A DNA stretch of 64,000 bases from Leifsonia sp. AG29 (GCF_009765225.1 NZ_VMSF01000001.1:124001-188000); one strand, 5' to 3'; shown: positions 26,580-36,153, numbered from the stretch's first letter. Numbers and translations are program-made. The notes: generated from the sequence alone by a model not told the origin.

Positions 26580-27260
26580 TCACTGACGAGATCGCGGAGA
26601 CCGCGCCTCGCGTGCGTGGCCCTCGAGGTCCGGAGGCACCGCGTCACCCAGCCATTCGTTCCAGCGGTCGGCGGACCGCCAGAGTCGCGTGATCGTGTCG
26701 AACGCCTCGACCGACTCCAGCCACGGGCCCGGTGGGAGATGGGTCGAGATCGACAGCCGGGTCAGGCGGAGCAGGTCCAGGCGGGGATGGTCGCGGGGGA
26801 AGCCCCGGGGAGCGGTCTTCAGCCGAGACCCTTCGTCGGGCAACAGGCCGTCCTGGGCGCGCTCGGCGAGTTCCGCCTCCACATCGGAAGCCGTTCGGGA
26901 GTCGTCGACCAGCTCGCGGAAGCGACGGAGCTCTGCCGGCGAGGGCTGCCATCGGCCTCCGGCGATCGTGACCCCGGCCGCCCCGAACTGCGCGTAGAGG
27001 ACTCCGCCGGGTCGGGAAGCGGCGAAGCTGCTGTGCTCTTGATAGGGACGCTTGTCGGCCGAGAAGCGAACGTCGCGATACGGCCGGAAGCGCTTGATGG
27101 GCCCGAAGACCTGCTCCAGGTCGCCGACCAGCCGGTCCATGGGCTCGTCGACGTCACGGCGGTACCGCTCCAGGTTGGCCTGCCACCAGGCGCGGTCGTT
27201 GTTGCGGCCGAGCTCGTCGTAGAACGCGAGCATCGCCGACGGGAACCCCTCGAAGCCCAT
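26580..27260 (-). CDS. DUF2461 (TIGR02453) family protein
   Basis: A 226-residue protein starting MGFEGFPSAMLAFYDELGRN, with NDRAWWQANLERYRRDV, FRPYRDVRFSADKRPYQEH and APRGFPRDHPRLDLLRL, the conserved blocks of DUF2461. The family is widespread with no established function. The ATG is supported by GGAGGACCGC on the minus strand just upstream. It is convergent with the propeller gene, sharing the terminator. Confidence 0.88.
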   Translation of the reverse strand: MGFEGFPSAMLAFYDELGRNNDRAWWQANLERYRRDVDEPMDRLVGDLEQVFGPIKRFRPYRDVRFSADKRPYQEHSSFAASRPGGVLYAQFGAAGVTIAGGRWQPSPAELRRFRELVDDSRTASDVEAELAERAQDGLLPDEGSRLKTAPRGFPRDHPRLDLLRLTRLSISTHLPPGPWLESVEAFDTITRLWRSADRWNEWLGDAVPPDLEGHAREARSPRSRQ

Positions 27261-27345
27261 GCGGTCCTCCTGTGCTGGATGTGTCGGCGCGGTCTCAGTG
27301 TCTCTCGTCAGGGTATCCGCGTGGCCTCCCGGACAAGCCAGGAGT

Positions 27346-27364
27346 ATAGGCAGTTACTGCCTAT
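27346..27364. promoter_or_regulatory. 19-bp operator palindrome upstream of MacB-type exporter
   Basis: ATAGGCAG-TTA-CTGCCTAT is a perfect dyad in an AT-rich stretch, 18 bp before the ABC ATPase start. It overlaps the likely core promoter. The TetR regulator three genes down (29403) is the natural candidate repressor. Confidence 0.75.
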
Positions 27365-27382
27365 TTAAGTTACAGTGTTCGC

Positions 27383-28102
27383 ATGGATGCATCTCACGCA
27401 ACGCAAACAGAGCAGCCCCTGATCGAGGCTCGGCGGCTCTCGAAGTGGTACGGAAAGGGCGACGGCCGGTTCCAGGCGCTCGACGGCGTCGACCTGCGGA
27501 TCGAGCGCGGGGAGTCGGTGGCCATCGTCGGGAGGAGCGGCTCGGGCAAGTCGACGCTCATGCACCTGCTCGCGCTCCTCGACCGGCCGGACGAGGGGGC
27601 CGTGCTCATCGACGGGGCCGACGCCTCCGGGCTGCCGAAGCGCGAGGTCGATCGGCTGCGGAACCGCCGCTTCGGCTTCGTCTTCCAGCAGTTCTTCCTC
27701 ACTCCCGGCGCGTCGGTGCTCGAGAACGTGACGCTGCCCCTGCTGATCGCCGGAGTCCCCCCGCGGGAGCGCAGACAGCGGGGTATGGAGGCGCTGGCCC
27801 GCTTCGGACTGGCCGACAGGGCGTCCAACCGAGCGACGGATCTCTCCGGCGGTCAGAAGCAGCGGGTCGTGCTGACGCGTGCGCTCGTCGCCGAGCCGGA
27901 CATCGTCTTCGCGGACGAGCCCACGGGCAACCTCGACTCGGCCACAGGCGCCGTCGTCGAGGACGAGCTGTTCGCGCTCAACCGGAAGCAGGGGATCACT
28001 CTCGTCGTGGTCACCCACGACGCCCAGCTGGCGGCGCGCTGCCGGCGGCAGGTCCACGTGGGCGACGGGCGCATCGTCGAGGCGCTGGAGGCGGCGGCAT
28101 GA
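27383..28102 (+). CDS. ABC transporter ATP-binding protein, MacB/LolD type
   Basis: A 239-residue ATPase, MDASHATQTEQPLIEARRLS, with Walker A VGRSGSGKSTLMHLL, signature LSGGQKQRVVLTRAL and Walker B IVFADEPTGNLD (the NLD ending is characteristic of MacB/LolD/FtsE). It partners the FtsX-like permease that overlaps its stop by ATGA. Probable role: mechanotransmission-type export of peptides, drugs or lipids across the membrane, induced through the operator at 27346. Confidence 0.92.
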   Translation: MDASHATQTEQPLIEARRLSKWYGKGDGRFQALDGVDLRIERGESVAIVGRSGSGKSTLMHLLALLDRPDEGAVLIDGADASGLPKREVDRLRNRRFGFVFQQFFLTPGASVLENVTLPLLIAGVPPRERRQRGMEALARFGLADRASNRATDLSGGQKQRVVLTRALVAEPDIVFADEPTGNLDSATGAVVEDELFALNRKQGITLVVVTHDAQLAARCRRQVHVGDGRIVEALEAAA

Positions 28103-29385
28103 GGACTACCGACCTGATCCGTTCGGCGCTGTCCAGCACCTTCCGAAGCAAGCTGCGGACGACGCTCACCGTTCTCGCGCTGTTCGTCGGCGCGTTCACC
28201 CTCACCCTGACGACCGCCCTCGGCGCGGGGGTCTCCGACTACGTCACCAAGCAGGTCGCCTCCCTCGGCGCGGGGGACGTGTTCCTCGTATCGAAGGCGT
28301 CGGCCGCCGGCAACGCGACCGGGCCTGAGAGATACGACCCCGAGAGCTCCGGCCCGTCGAGCGGGACGGGCAACCCGCTGACAGGTTCCACGCAGACACT
28401 GACGGACGGCGACATCGAGACGCTGCGGTCGATCGACGGACTCACTGACGTCCATCCCGTATCTCCGGTGGCGATCGACTGGATCCAGGCGGCCGGCGGT
28501 GCCAAGTATCGGTTCTCCATCGCGCCGACCTCCTCCATCGGGCGTTCCGACCTCGCGGCGGGTCGCCAGCTCCACGGCGGGAGCACTGACCCCGAGCTGG
28601 TCCTCCCGAAGGAGTACGTGGAGGCGCTGGGGCTCGGGAGCCCCGCGGACGCCGTCGGGCGCGCGGTCGTGCTGGGCTTCACGGACGTCCTCGGCAAGCA
28701 GCACCAGATCACGGCGACGATCGTCGGGGTCTCGAACGCGAGCCTCCTCAGCGCGGGCGCGGGCGCGAACGCCGCCCTGGTCGACGCGATCGCCGCCGAG
28801 CAGAAGGCGGGCTCGAGCGCACCCGACCGCTATCAGGTCGCCGTCGCGCACTTCCCGGCGGCCGCCTCCCCCGAGAGCATCGACGCCCTGAAAGCCGAGA
28901 TCGCACGCAAGGGCATGTCTGCTCAGACGATCCAGGATCAGCTCGGCGTCATCCAGACGGTGATCAGCGGCATCACCGGGGTGCTCAACGCCTTCGCGGT
29001 GGTCGCGCTGCTCGCCGCGGCCTTCGGGATCGTGAACACGCTGCTGATGAGCGTGCAGGAGCGCACGCGAGAGATCGGCCTCATGAAGGCGATGGGCATG
29101 GGCGGCGGCCGCGTGTTCGCGCTCTTCAGCCTGGAGGCGGCGATCATCGGCCTGCTCGGCAGCGCCCTGGGCGTCGTGGTCGCCGTGCTGGTGGGCCTGC
29201 CGGTGAACTCGGCGCTCGCCGCGGGGCCGCTCAAGGGCCTGGAAGGCCTGCGGCTCCTCCTCTTCCAGCCGTCCGGGATCGTCGGCGTCATCATCCTGAT
29301 CGTGCTCATCGCTTTCCTCGCCGGGACGCTGCCGGCGCGTCGGGCAGCGCGGAAGGCGCCGATCGACGCGCTCCGCTACGAATAG
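28099..29385 (+). CDS. ABC transporter permease, MacB/FtsX type
   Basis: A 428-residue permease: first membrane segment in TTLTVLALFVGAFTLTLTTA, a ~230-residue extracytoplasmic MacB-PCD domain, then three segments forming the FtsX domain with NTLLMSVQERTREIGLMKAM between the first two. This is the MacB architecture. It overlaps the ATPase gene and precedes the TetR gene by 17 bp, forming a three-gene operon. The stop region shows TACGAATAG twice as a direct repeat (start about 29377 and 29391). Confidence 0.92.
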   Translation: MRTTDLIRSALSSTFRSKLRTTLTVLALFVGAFTLTLTTALGAGVSDYVTKQVASLGAGDVFLVSKASAAGNATGPERYDPESSGPSSGTGNPLTGSTQTLTDGDIETLRSIDGLTDVHPVSPVAIDWIQAAGGAKYRFSIAPTSSIGRSDLAAGRQLHGGSTDPELVLPKEYVEALGLGSPADAVGRAVVLGFTDVLGKQHQITATIVGVSNASLLSAGAGANAALVDAIAAEQKAGSSAPDRYQVAVAHFPAAASPESIDALKAEIARKGMSAQTIQDQLGVIQTVISGITGVLNAFAVVALLAAAFGIVNTLLMSVQERTREIGLMKAMGMGGGRVFALFSLEAAIIGLLGSALGVVVAVLVGLPVNSALAAGPLKGLEGLRLLLFQPSGIVGVIILIVLIAFLAGTLPARRAARKAPIDALRYE

Positions 29386-29402
29386 TCGGGTACGAATAGA
29401 GG

Positions 29403-30020
29403 GTGGACGGACCGAGGGACGCGGGAGCGCGTGAGCGGGCGCGGGGGAACGCGCGGGGCCGGGCAACGGTCAAAGCGATCGAGCAGGCCGCCGTCCGGCT
29501 CGCGCGGGAGGTCGGCGTGGCCGGGCTGACCGTCGATCGAATCTGCGCCGAAGCGGGCATCAAGCAGCGGACCTTCTTCAACCACTTCGCGACGAAGGAG
29601 GATGCGATCCTCGGCCGCGAGCTTCCTCGCCTCGACGAGCAGCGGGTCCGTGAATACCTCGCCGCGACGGAGGTCGGAGTGCTCACGGGCGCGCTCCGCC
29701 TGGTCGTCCTGCCGGGCACCGACGACCCCGCCGACACAGCCCTGGCGGCCGCGCGCTTCGAGGTGCTGTCGACCTCGCCCGCGCTCGCCGAACGGCAGGC
29801 CGTGAGGATGCTGCCCCTGGTCGGCGAGGTGCAGGCCGTGGTGCGGCTGAAGCTGCGCCAACTCGAACCCGAAGCGTCGGAACGATCGATCGACGATGCC
29901 GCGGCGGTGGTCACGCAGCTCGGCGCCTCCTTGATGCTGTCGCGGGCGCCGGGACGCGACCCGGTTCCTCCCGAGGAGAGGGTCGCATCGCTCGCGTGGG
30001 TCTGGGACAAGCTGCTGTGA
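29403..30020 (+). CDS. TetR-family transcriptional regulator
   Basis: A 205-residue regulator starting at GTG 29403. The HTH is AGLTVDRICAEAGIKQRTFF followed by NHFATKEDAI, classic TetR. The ligand-binding part resembles the TetR_C_17-like group but is not assigned further. As the last gene of the ABC operon it probably represses it through the dyad at 27346. An ATG-less start with weak SD is compatible with low level. Followed by a strong terminator. Confidence 0.9.
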   Translation: MDGPRDAGARERARGNARGRATVKAIEQAAVRLAREVGVAGLTVDRICAEAGIKQRTFFNHFATKEDAILGRELPRLDEQRVREYLAATEVGVLTGALRLVVLPGTDDPADTALAAARFEVLSTSPALAERQAVRMLPLVGEVQAVVRLKLRQLEPEASERSIDDAAAVVTQLGASLMLSRAPGRDPVPPEERVASLAWVWDKLL

Positions 30021-30031
30021 ACCGGCGAAGC

Positions 30032-30072
30032 GCTCGCGCTCCGGGCCGCGGAACCCGACCCGGAGCGCGAGC
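30032..30072. terminator. Bidirectional terminator between TetR and DUF4397 genes
   Basis: GCTCGCGCTCCGGG (30032-30045) and CCCGGAGCGCGAGC (30059-30072) are perfectly complementary over 14 bp, loop of 13 nt, between two converging genes. Confidence 0.85.
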
Positions 30073-30099
30073 CTCACGAGAGGCAGAACCGAGCGGTCC

Positions 30100-30837
30100 T
30101 CAGTGGCGCGGCATCCAGGGGAACGAGAGGAGGCTTCCCTGGCGCAGCGTCTGCACCGCGACGGTCAGGTTGCCGGCGCTCGCGCTGCCCCACGCGTACA
30201 CGATCGTGTCGGTGCGGTTCGTCACGGGAACGGCGGCCGGCCCGATGACCGGTGCCGTCGTCCCGGCGAGAGCCACGCTGGCCTGCACGGTCCCCGCCGG
30301 CAGGGTGAGCGCCGCCTGGTTCGGGTTCGTGAGCCCTCGGATCACGGGCATCCCTCCCGCGAGCACGTCGACCGCGGGGGCCGCTGCCGTGTGGCGGACG
30401 ATGAGCCGACCGGTGCCCCACGGAGTGGGCGAGATGTCGTTGGTGAACACCGACGCTGTAGGCGCTCCCGCTGCCGTCAGGTGCGCGGCGACCGTGTAGC
30501 TCGTGTTGCGGGCGAACGTGACGTTCACGGGGCCGATCACCGGGTGGCTGTCGTCCCGGGCGTCGGCGGCCGTGATGTCGAGACGGTAGGTGCCGCTCGG
30601 CAGGAGGTACGGTCCGGCGAACGTCCCGGGCTGGAAGTCGTTCAGCACCCGGACGTGGTCGACGTAGACGTCGACGGGGGTGTTCGGCACGCCGTGGAAC
30701 ACCGACACCTGGGCGATCCCGAACGGCGCCCACGCGGGGCGCGCCGCGGGAGCGGCCTGGGCCGGGGCGGCGACGCCGATCAGCGCGCCGATCGCGGCGA
30801 GGGCGACGCCGAGGCGCCACCAGGTCCGTTTCTTCAT
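30100..30837 (-). CDS. Secreted DUF4397 protein
   Basis: A 245-residue exported protein. The ATG at 30837 gives MKKRTWWRLGVALAAIGALI and cleavage after PAQA (APAQAAPAARP). The mature part holds the DUF4397 motif VSVFHGVPNTPVDVYVDHVR and beta-sandwich repeats (PSGTYRLDITAADARDDSHP; GTVQASVALAGTTAP). No transmembrane anchor is seen. Function unknown; such proteins are often cell-surface. A long frame upstream translates the intergenic repeats and is not coding. Its upstream region carries the phased repeat array. Confidence 0.88.
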   Translation of the reverse strand: MKKRTWWRLGVALAAIGALIGVAAPAQAAPAARPAWAPFGIAQVSVFHGVPNTPVDVYVDHVRVLNDFQPGTFAGPYLLPSGTYRLDITAADARDDSHPVIGPVNVTFARNTSYTVAAHLTAAGAPTASVFTNDISPTPWGTGRLIVRHTAAAPAVDVLAGGMPVIRGLTNPNQAALTLPAGTVQASVALAGTTAPVIGPAAVPVTNRTDTIVYAWGSASAGNLTVAVQTLRQGSLLSFPWMPRH

Positions 30838-30923
30838 GTTCGTGCTCCTTCGCATCGATGAGGAGGCGGTGCCGCCTCCACCCGATGTATTCCGGTTCCG
30901 AAAGGTGTTCGGATGCACGTGAG

Positions 30924-31058
30924 TTCCTGCCGAATGTGGGGCATCGTGCTGCCTGTCGCGACATTCGTGCCGAATGGGGCCTCGCGCTCCCTTGCGTTGC
31001 CGACATTCGTGCCGAATGTGGGGCGTCGTGCTTCCCGTGGCGAGGTTCGTGCCGAATG
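30924..31058. repeat. Four phased palindromic repeats (TTCGTGCCGAATG)
   Basis: The core TTCNTGCCGAATG occurs at 30924, 30964, 31006 and 31046, i.e. every 40-42 bp (about four helical turns). Copy 2-3 cores extend to the dyad CATTCG-TGC-CGAATG. Copies 1 and 3 are similar over the full 40 bp (GTGGGGCRTCGTGCT follows the core), so it is also a degenerate tandem repeat. Located 87-221 bp upstream of the DUF4397 start. Confidence 0.75.
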
Positions 31059-31194
31059 TGGCGGGTGGCATCGCGGAGACGTCGGCACGTGCCTCCACGA
31101 GGCCCCGTCGGGGTGGCTGACGGGGCACTTGGTGGCGTCTCACAGGCCGTGGCGCCCTCCGGTTGTCGACAACTTCGGCACGAGGCGAGTCGGG

Positions 31195-31262
31195 TCCGTC
31201 GAGGTGCTCGCAGATGCGCCGCAGTTCAGCGTGTCGTCGGCACTTGCGAGCACCTCGATGGA
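31195..31262. repeat. 18-bp inverted repeat, long hairpin
   Basis: TCCGTCGAGGTGCTCGCA (31195-31212) and TGCGAGCACCTCGATGGA (31245-31262) pair over 18 bp with one G-T, around a 32-nt loop. No gene is nearby on either side for it to terminate. It could be a small structured RNA or a mobile-element end. Confidence 0.55.
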
Positions 31263-31287
31263 ATGACCCGCGCAAACGCAGCCGAGA

Positions 31288-31339
31288 TTCGTCACGAATG
31301 TGCGTCTCGGCGCCGCTTTTCCTAGATTCGTGACGAATG
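31288..31339. repeat. Two related palindromic repeats (TTCGTSACGAATG)
   Basis: TTCGTCACGAATG at 31288 and TTCGTGACGAATG at 31327, 39 bp apart; the second is part of the perfect dyad ATTCGT-G-ACGAAT. They share the outer TTCGT/CGAATG with the four copies at 30924-31058, so six related sites lie in 416 bp. Confidence 0.65.
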
Positions 31340-31398
31340 TGCACCCAGCCGGAGCCAGGGAGGAGGCGCAGCGCGCGCGAGGCACGCAGCGCCCTCGG

Positions 31399-31801
31399 TT
31401 ACAGCGCCCGCGCCTTGTTGTTGCGGGCGTCGTGGGTGAGCTCGATGAGGCCGAGCGCCTCCGCGAGGGGAGGGACGTACATCCCGAACCGTCCCCGGTA
31501 GCCCTTGCGCAGGCCATACCAACCGCCGACCGGGTTGCCGGGGTCGCGGCCCCAGGCCTCGATCGTGCCGTCGGCCGCGGGCTTGTTCTCGTCGGCGGCG
31601 CCGAGCGGCACCCAGTCACCCTGCTCGCGCAGCCAGGCGACGAGGTCGTCGACCGCGCTCGCGCGGTAGCTCAGGCGGGTGGCGCCTACCTGGCAAAACG
31701 AGGGCGGGAGGGTCGGCCGAGTCGTCCCTCCACATCGTGTACTCGGAGGTGCCGGGCGCGGTCTTCAGCCGCCACGGGTCGTCCGCTGTTCCTTCGGGCA
31801 T
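31399..31801 (-). pseudogene. Frameshifted conserved actinobacterial hypothetical protein
   Basis: From the ATG at 31801 (GTGGAGG site upstream) the frame reads MPEGTADDPWRLKTAPGTSE then YTMWRDDSADPPALV, after which it breaks. One base fewer in the AAAA run at 31695-31698 restores the frame: CQVGATRLSYRASAVDDLVA, REQGDWVPLGAADENKPA, EAWGRDPGNPVGGWYGLRKG, FGMYVPPLAEALGLIELTHD, ARNNKARAL, stop at 31399. The restored ~133-residue protein is of a type I recall as common in actinobacteria (DUF6855-like) with no known function. Either a real frameshift in a homopolymer or a sequencing error. Confidence 0.8.
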
Positions 31802-31831
31802 GGTGACCTCCACTGCGTCGCTCGCGCCCAT

Positions 31832-32215
31832 TCTGATGGGGCACGCTTTGCGGGCAAAGCCCTGATCGCGGCGGCGGCGGGCGCGCGGCGGGCGGACGGC
31901 GGGTGCGCGCGGCTCGGCGCGCGCCCTGAGGCGTCACTTGTGGCCCCCTCACGACCCGACGAGCCCAGGGAGGTGGCACCTACTGACGTCTCACACCCCG
32001 CGTGGCCACCCCACCTGTGGAAAACCGCCCCGAGACGTCACCAAGCGCCCACACGCCGCGCCGCGCGGCCCCGACCGCGCCGCGGTCCCGCCCCGACCCC
32101 GCCTCGACCCTCACCCCTCCTGGAAGCGCATGTTACAAATACGTAAAAAGCTGGCAAATCAGAAACGTCTGTTACATACTGTCGGAGACCGAACCCACCA
32201 CCGGAAAGGCCTCTC
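31832..32215. other. Intergenic region with promoter of amino-acid ABC operon
   Basis: No gene is seen in the GC-rich left part. An AT-rich stretch at 32131-32180 carries TGTTACA twice (32131 and 32170) and a weak promoter TGGCAA (32152-32157), 17 bp, CATACT (32175-32180) in front of the substrate-binding protein gene. Confidence 0.4.
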
Positions 32216-33181
32216 GTGGCTCCCATCCTCCGCACACCACTTCGTCTCACCGTCGCGACGATCGTGCTCGCCGCTCTGTCGGCGACCGTCGCGGGCTGCT
32301 CCTCCGAGGGCGCAGCGCAGCCCGCAGCGAGCGGCGCCTCCTCCTCGGCCGTCACCGTCGACGGCGTCAAGATCTCCGTCGACGCCGCAGCCCGCAAGCT
32401 CGTGCCCCAGCGGTACCTCGATTCCGCGAAGGTCGAGGTGGCCTCCGACGTGCCGTACGCGCCGTTCGAGTTCTTCACCGCCGACGGGAGTGACAAGATC
32501 ACGGGCGTCGACTACGACCTCGGGCAGGCGATCGGCGCCAAGCTGGGCCTCGCCTTCGAGTTCAAGCAGCAGACCTTCGACGGCATCATCCCCGCCATGC
32601 AGGCGGGCAAGTTCCAGGCCGCGATGTCGGCGATGACCTCGAGCGTCGCCCGGATGGACGTGCTCGACTTCGTCGACTACTCCGCCTCGGGCACCGGCAT
32701 CCTCGTCGCCAAGGGCAACCCGCAGCGGATCAAGACGTTCCTAGACCTGTGCGGCAAGGCCGTCGCGGCGCAGAGCGGCTCGAAGCAGGTCGACCTCGTG
32801 AACAGCTGGCAGGCCAAGTGCAGCACGGCCGGCAAGAAGCCGATCGCGCTCTCGCAGTTCCCCAAGGACTCCGACGGCCAGCTCGCGATCACGAGCGGGA
32901 AGGTCGTCGCGAGCGTCGCCACCAAGCCGAGTGCGGGCTACGTGGCGAAGTCCACCAACGGCGGCAAGACGTTCCAGGTCATCGACGACCCCGCGGCCCC
33001 GACCGGCTACGACTCGACCCTGAACGGCATCGGCGTCGTCAAGGGCGACAAGCTCGCCGAGGCGGTCCGCGCGGCACTCCAGTCCCTGATGGACGACGGC
33101 ACGTACAAGAAGATCCTCGACCACTACGGCGTCGCCGGGATCGCGATCCCGAAGGCCACCATCAACGGAGCGGCCAAGTGA
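32216..33181 (+). CDS. Amino-acid ABC transporter substrate-binding lipoprotein
   Basis: A 321-residue lipoprotein starting GTG 32216 (GGAAAGG upstream). Signal [20 protein letters not shown] has the lipobox with the Cys at position 28. The mature part has the family-3 solute-binding fold: [58 protein letters not shown] and [14 protein letters not shown]. It captures a polar amino acid or related compound outside the membrane. It heads an operon of five overlapping genes through the RpiR regulator. Confidence 0.92.
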   Translation: MAPILRTPLRLTVATIVLAALSATVAGCSSEGAAQPAASGASSSAVTVDGVKISVDAAARKLVPQRYLDSAKVEVASDVPYAPFEFFTADGSDKITGVDYDLGQAIGAKLGLAFEFKQQTFDGIIPAMQAGKFQAAMSAMTSSVARMDVLDFVDYSASGTGILVAKGNPQRIKTFLDLCGKAVAAQSGSKQVDLVNSWQAKCSTAGKKPIALSQFPKDSDGQLAITSGKVVASVATKPSAGYVAKSTNGGKTFQVIDDPAAPTGYDSTLNGIGVVKGDKLAEAVRAALQSLMDDGTYKKILDHYGVAGIAIPKATINGAAK

Positions 33182-34116
33182 CCGTCACCCCGCACCCCGC
33201 GATGACGCGGTACCCCGAGACGGCGCCGGCCGGTCCGCCGATCCGGACCGTCCCGCTCCGCCACCCGGGCCGCTGGGTCGCCGCCGTGATCGTCGGCATC
33301 GCCGCCGCCCTGCTCGTGGTCGGATTCGTGCAGAACCCGAACCTGGACTGGCCGACCGTCGGCGCCTACCTGTTCGCACCGACCACGCTCAGCGGCCTGG
33401 CCACGACGATCTACCTGACCGTGGCCGCCATGGTCATCGGCCTCGCCGGAGGGATTCTGATCGCGGTCATGCGGCTCTCGCCCAACCCGGTCCTCCGAGT
33501 CGTGAGCGGGCTGTTCGTGTGGGTCTTCCGCGGGACGCCCGTCCTGCTGCAGCTCATCTTCTGGGGCTTCATCGGCGCCTTCATCCCGAAGCTCGTCATC
33601 GGCATCCCGTTCACGAGCATTCACTTCTGGTCGGTCTCGACGGCCGATCTGATCCCCGCGACCGTGGCCGCGCTCCTCGCGCTGGGCCTGAACGAGATGG
33701 CCTACGCGGGCGAGATCGTCCGTGCCGGGATCCTCGCCGTCGACCCGGGTCAGACGGAGGCGGCGCACGCCCTCGGCATGACCTCGGGGAAGACCCTGTG
33801 GCGCATCGTGCTCCCGCAGGCCATGCGGGTGATCGTGCCTCCGATGGGCAACGAGGTCATCACGATGCTCAAGACGACGTCGCTCGTGGCCGTCATCGCG
33901 GGCCACGACCTGATGAGCAACATCCAGACCGTGTACGCGCAGAACTTCAAGATCATCCCGCTGCTGATCGTCGCGGGCATCTGGTACCTCATCCTCACCA
34001 GCATCCTGACCATCCCGCAGATGTGGCTGGAGCGACGTTTCGGACGCGGGGTCGCAGCGCATCGACCAGGTCTGCTCCACCGCGTTTCGAGCCTCTGGAA
34101 GGGGGCGGACCGATGA
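33178..34116 (+). CDS. Amino-acid ABC transporter permease
   Basis: A 312-residue permease starting by a GTGA overlap ([20 protein letters not shown]; an internal ATG nine codons on is possible). It has an N-terminal segment at ~25-45, then the HisMQ/GlnP-type domain with FLFRG-like [14 protein letters not shown] and the EAA loop [20 protein letters not shown]. One permease serves as homodimer. A long loop 85-130 before the third segment is slightly larger than usual. Confidence 0.92.
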   Translation: MTVTPHPAMTRYPETAPAGPPIRTVPLRHPGRWVAAVIVGIAAALLVVGFVQNPNLDWPTVGAYLFAPTTLSGLATTIYLTVAAMVIGLAGGILIAVMRLSPNPVLRVVSGLFVWVFRGTPVLLQLIFWGFIGAFIPKLVIGIPFTSIHFWSVSTADLIPATVAALLALGLNEMAYAGEIVRAGILAVDPGQTEAAHALGMTSGKTLWRIVLPQAMRVIVPPMGNEVITMLKTTSLVAVIAGHDLMSNIQTVYAQNFKIIPLLIVAGIWYLILTSILTIPQMWLERRFGRGVAAHRPGLLHRVSSLWKGADR

Positions 34117-34874
34117 CCCCGATGGTCCTCGCCGAAGACGTCCGCAAGCGCTTCGGGTCGGTGGAGGTGCTGAAGGGCATCACGCTCGAGGTCGAGCGCG
34201 GGCAGGTGGCATGCCTCCTCGGCCCGAGCGGCTCGGGCAAGTCGACGTTCCTCCGCTGCATCAACCACCTCGAGCGGCCGGACTCCGGACGCATCCGCGT
34301 GGCCGGCGAGACCGTCGGCTATGCCGACCGCGGAGACAAGCTGTTCGAGCTCCGCGAGAAGGAGGCCGCAGCGCAGCGACGCCGGGTCGGCATGGTGTTC
34401 CAGCGCTTCAACCTCTTCCCGCACATGACCGCCGTCGAGAACGTGATGGAGGCGCAGATCCAGGTGCTGCGCCGCCCCAGGTCGGAGGCCCGGGACCGCG
34501 CGGTGGCGCTGCTCGACCAGGTGGGCCTCGCCTCCCGTGCCGGCCACTACCCGTCGGCGCTCTCGGGAGGCCAGCAGCAGCGTGTCGCGATCGCGCGGGC
34601 GCTCGCCATGGACCCCGAGCTCATGCTGTTCGACGAGCCGACCTCCGCACTCGACCCGGAGCTGGTCGGCGAGGTGCTCGACGTGATGCGAGGGCTCGCC
34701 GAGTCGGGCATGACCATGATCGTCGTGACTCACGAGACGGGGTTCGCCCGCGAGGTCGCCGACACGGCCGTCTTCATGGACGGCGGCGTGGTCGTCGAGT
34801 CGGGGACGCCCCAGCAGGTGCTCGTCGAGCCGCGGGAGGAGCGCACCCGCGCCTTCCTCTCGAAGGTGCTGTGA
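34113..34874 (+). CDS. Amino-acid ABC transporter ATP-binding protein
   Basis: A 253-residue GlnQ/ArtP-type ATPase. Walker [19 protein letters not shown] loop [20 protein letters not shown], signature [20 protein letters not shown], Walker [15 protein letters not shown] and switch His VVTHETGF. It overlaps both neighbours (ATGA, GTGA). Confidence 0.94.
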   Translation: MTPMVLAEDVRKRFGSVEVLKGITLEVERGQVACLLGPSGSGKSTFLRCINHLERPDSGRIRVAGETVGYADRGDKLFELREKEAAAQRRRVGMVFQRFNLFPHMTAVENVMEAQIQVLRRPRSEARDRAVALLDQVGLASRAGHYPSALSGGQQQRVAIARALAMDPELMLFDEPTSALDPELVGEVLDVMRGLAESGMTMIVVTHETGFAREVADTAVFMDGGVVVESGTPQQVLVEPREERTRAFLSKVL

Positions 34875-36094
34875 GCGGCGTGACGGACACGGTCCCGGCC
34901 GCGCCCCTCCTGACCAGCGCGGATCTGGCGGTGCTCCAGGCTCTCGCGGCCGACACCATGGAGTCGTTCACAACGGACCTGGCCGAGCTCGTGGCGATCG
35001 ACTCGGGGTCGGCGGACCGTGCGGGTGTCGACCGCGCGGGCGCGTGGACCGCGGGACGGCTCGCGTCTCTCGGCTTCGACGTGCGCTCGATCCCGACGCA
35101 GCCTGTGGGCGCGCAGCGTTTCGGCGGCGTGGTCGTCGGCAGGCGGCGGGGGGACGGAACCGGCACCGTGCTGCTCTTCGCCCACCTCGACACGGTCTTC
35201 TCCGCGGGTACGGCAGAAGCCCGGCCGTACCGGGAGGAGGGCTCGCGCGCCTTCGGCCCCGGCGTCTGCGACGACAAGGCCGGGGTCGCCGCCGCACTCC
35301 ACGCGGCACGAACGCTCACCGCTGCCGGACGCCACGACTACGGCGAGCTGATCGTCGCGTTCACGCCCGACGAGGAGGTGGGGTCCCCGGCGAGCCGCGA
35401 CATCCTCGCGTCGCTGGCCGCGGAGGCCGACCTCGCCCTGTGCCTGGAGTGCGCTCGCGAGAACGGCGACCTCGTCGCCGCCCGGAAGGGCGTGGCCGAC
35501 GTGCGCATCCGGGTGACCGGCCGCGCCGCCCACTCCGGCGTCGAGCCGCACCGCGGGATCAACGCCGCACTGGAGGCGGCCCACCTGACGGTCGAACTGC
35601 AGGCCCTCTCCGGCAGCCGGGACGGCCTCACGGTCAACGTGGGCCGTCTCGAGGCCGGTACCCGGGCGAACGTGGTCGCGGCGGAGGCGCTCCTCACGAT
35701 CGAGGTGCGCGCCGAGCGCCGCGCCGACCTGGAGGCCGTGCTCGACGCCATCGACGCGCGCGCCGCCTGCCCGGTGGTGACGGGCGCCGCGATCTCCGTC
35801 GCCCGCGACGACGTGTGCCCTCCGCTGGAGCCTGAGTCGACCGGCCGCCTCCTCGCGCTCGCCGAGAACCTCGGCGCGGAGCTCGGCGTGCGGGTGAGCG
35901 GCGCAGCGACGGGAGGCGCGTCCGACGCGAACTTCGTCGCCGCGGGAGGGACGCCCGTGCTCGACGGCGTCGGCCCGATCGGAGGGGGCGACCACTCTCC
36001 TGCCGAGTGGCTCGACCTCGGCAGCGTGCCGGAACGCGTGGCGCTCCTGTGCGGCCTGATCCTCCGCGGGCCGTCCGCGGTGGCGCCCGCGTGA
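34871..36094 (+). CDS. M20-family metallopeptidase (glutamate carboxypeptidase-like)
   Basis: A 407-residue di-zinc peptidase, GTG start overlapping the ATPase stop. Metal and catalytic motifs: [45 protein letters not shown] (general base Glu) and [18 protein letters not shown]. The dimerisation domain has [20 protein letters not shown]. It resembles carboxypeptidase G2/succinyl-diaminopimelate-type enzymes. No signal peptide, so it acts in the cytosol. Its place in the ABC operon suggests that the transporter brings in an N-acyl or gamma-glutamyl compound or dipeptide that it splits. Confidence 0.9.
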   Translation: MSGVTDTVPAAPLLTSADLAVLQALAADTMESFTTDLAELVAIDSGSADRAGVDRAGAWTAGRLASLGFDVRSIPTQPVGAQRFGGVVVGRRRGDGTGTVLLFAHLDTVFSAGTAEARPYREEGSRAFGPGVCDDKAGVAAALHAARTLTAAGRHDYGELIVAFTPDEEVGSPASRDILASLAAEADLALCLECARENGDLVAARKGVADVRIRVTGRAAHSGVEPHRGINAALEAAHLTVELQALSGSRDGLTVNVGRLEAGTRANVVAAEALLTIEVRAERRADLEAVLDAIDARAACPVVTGAAISVARDDVCPPLEPESTGRLLALAENLGAELGVRVSGAATGGASDANFVAAGGTPVLDGVGPIGGGDHSPAEWLDLGSVPERVALLCGLILRGPSAVAPA

Positions 36095-36153
36095 GCCTCC
36101 CGGCGCCGTCCCTCGCCGCCGGAGACGATACTGTCGGAGCCGGAGGTGCAGGC

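Noticed and set aside
30924-31339. CRISPR array
   Set aside because: Repeat core is only 13 bp, intervening sequences resemble each other rather than being unique spacers, and no cas gene is present.
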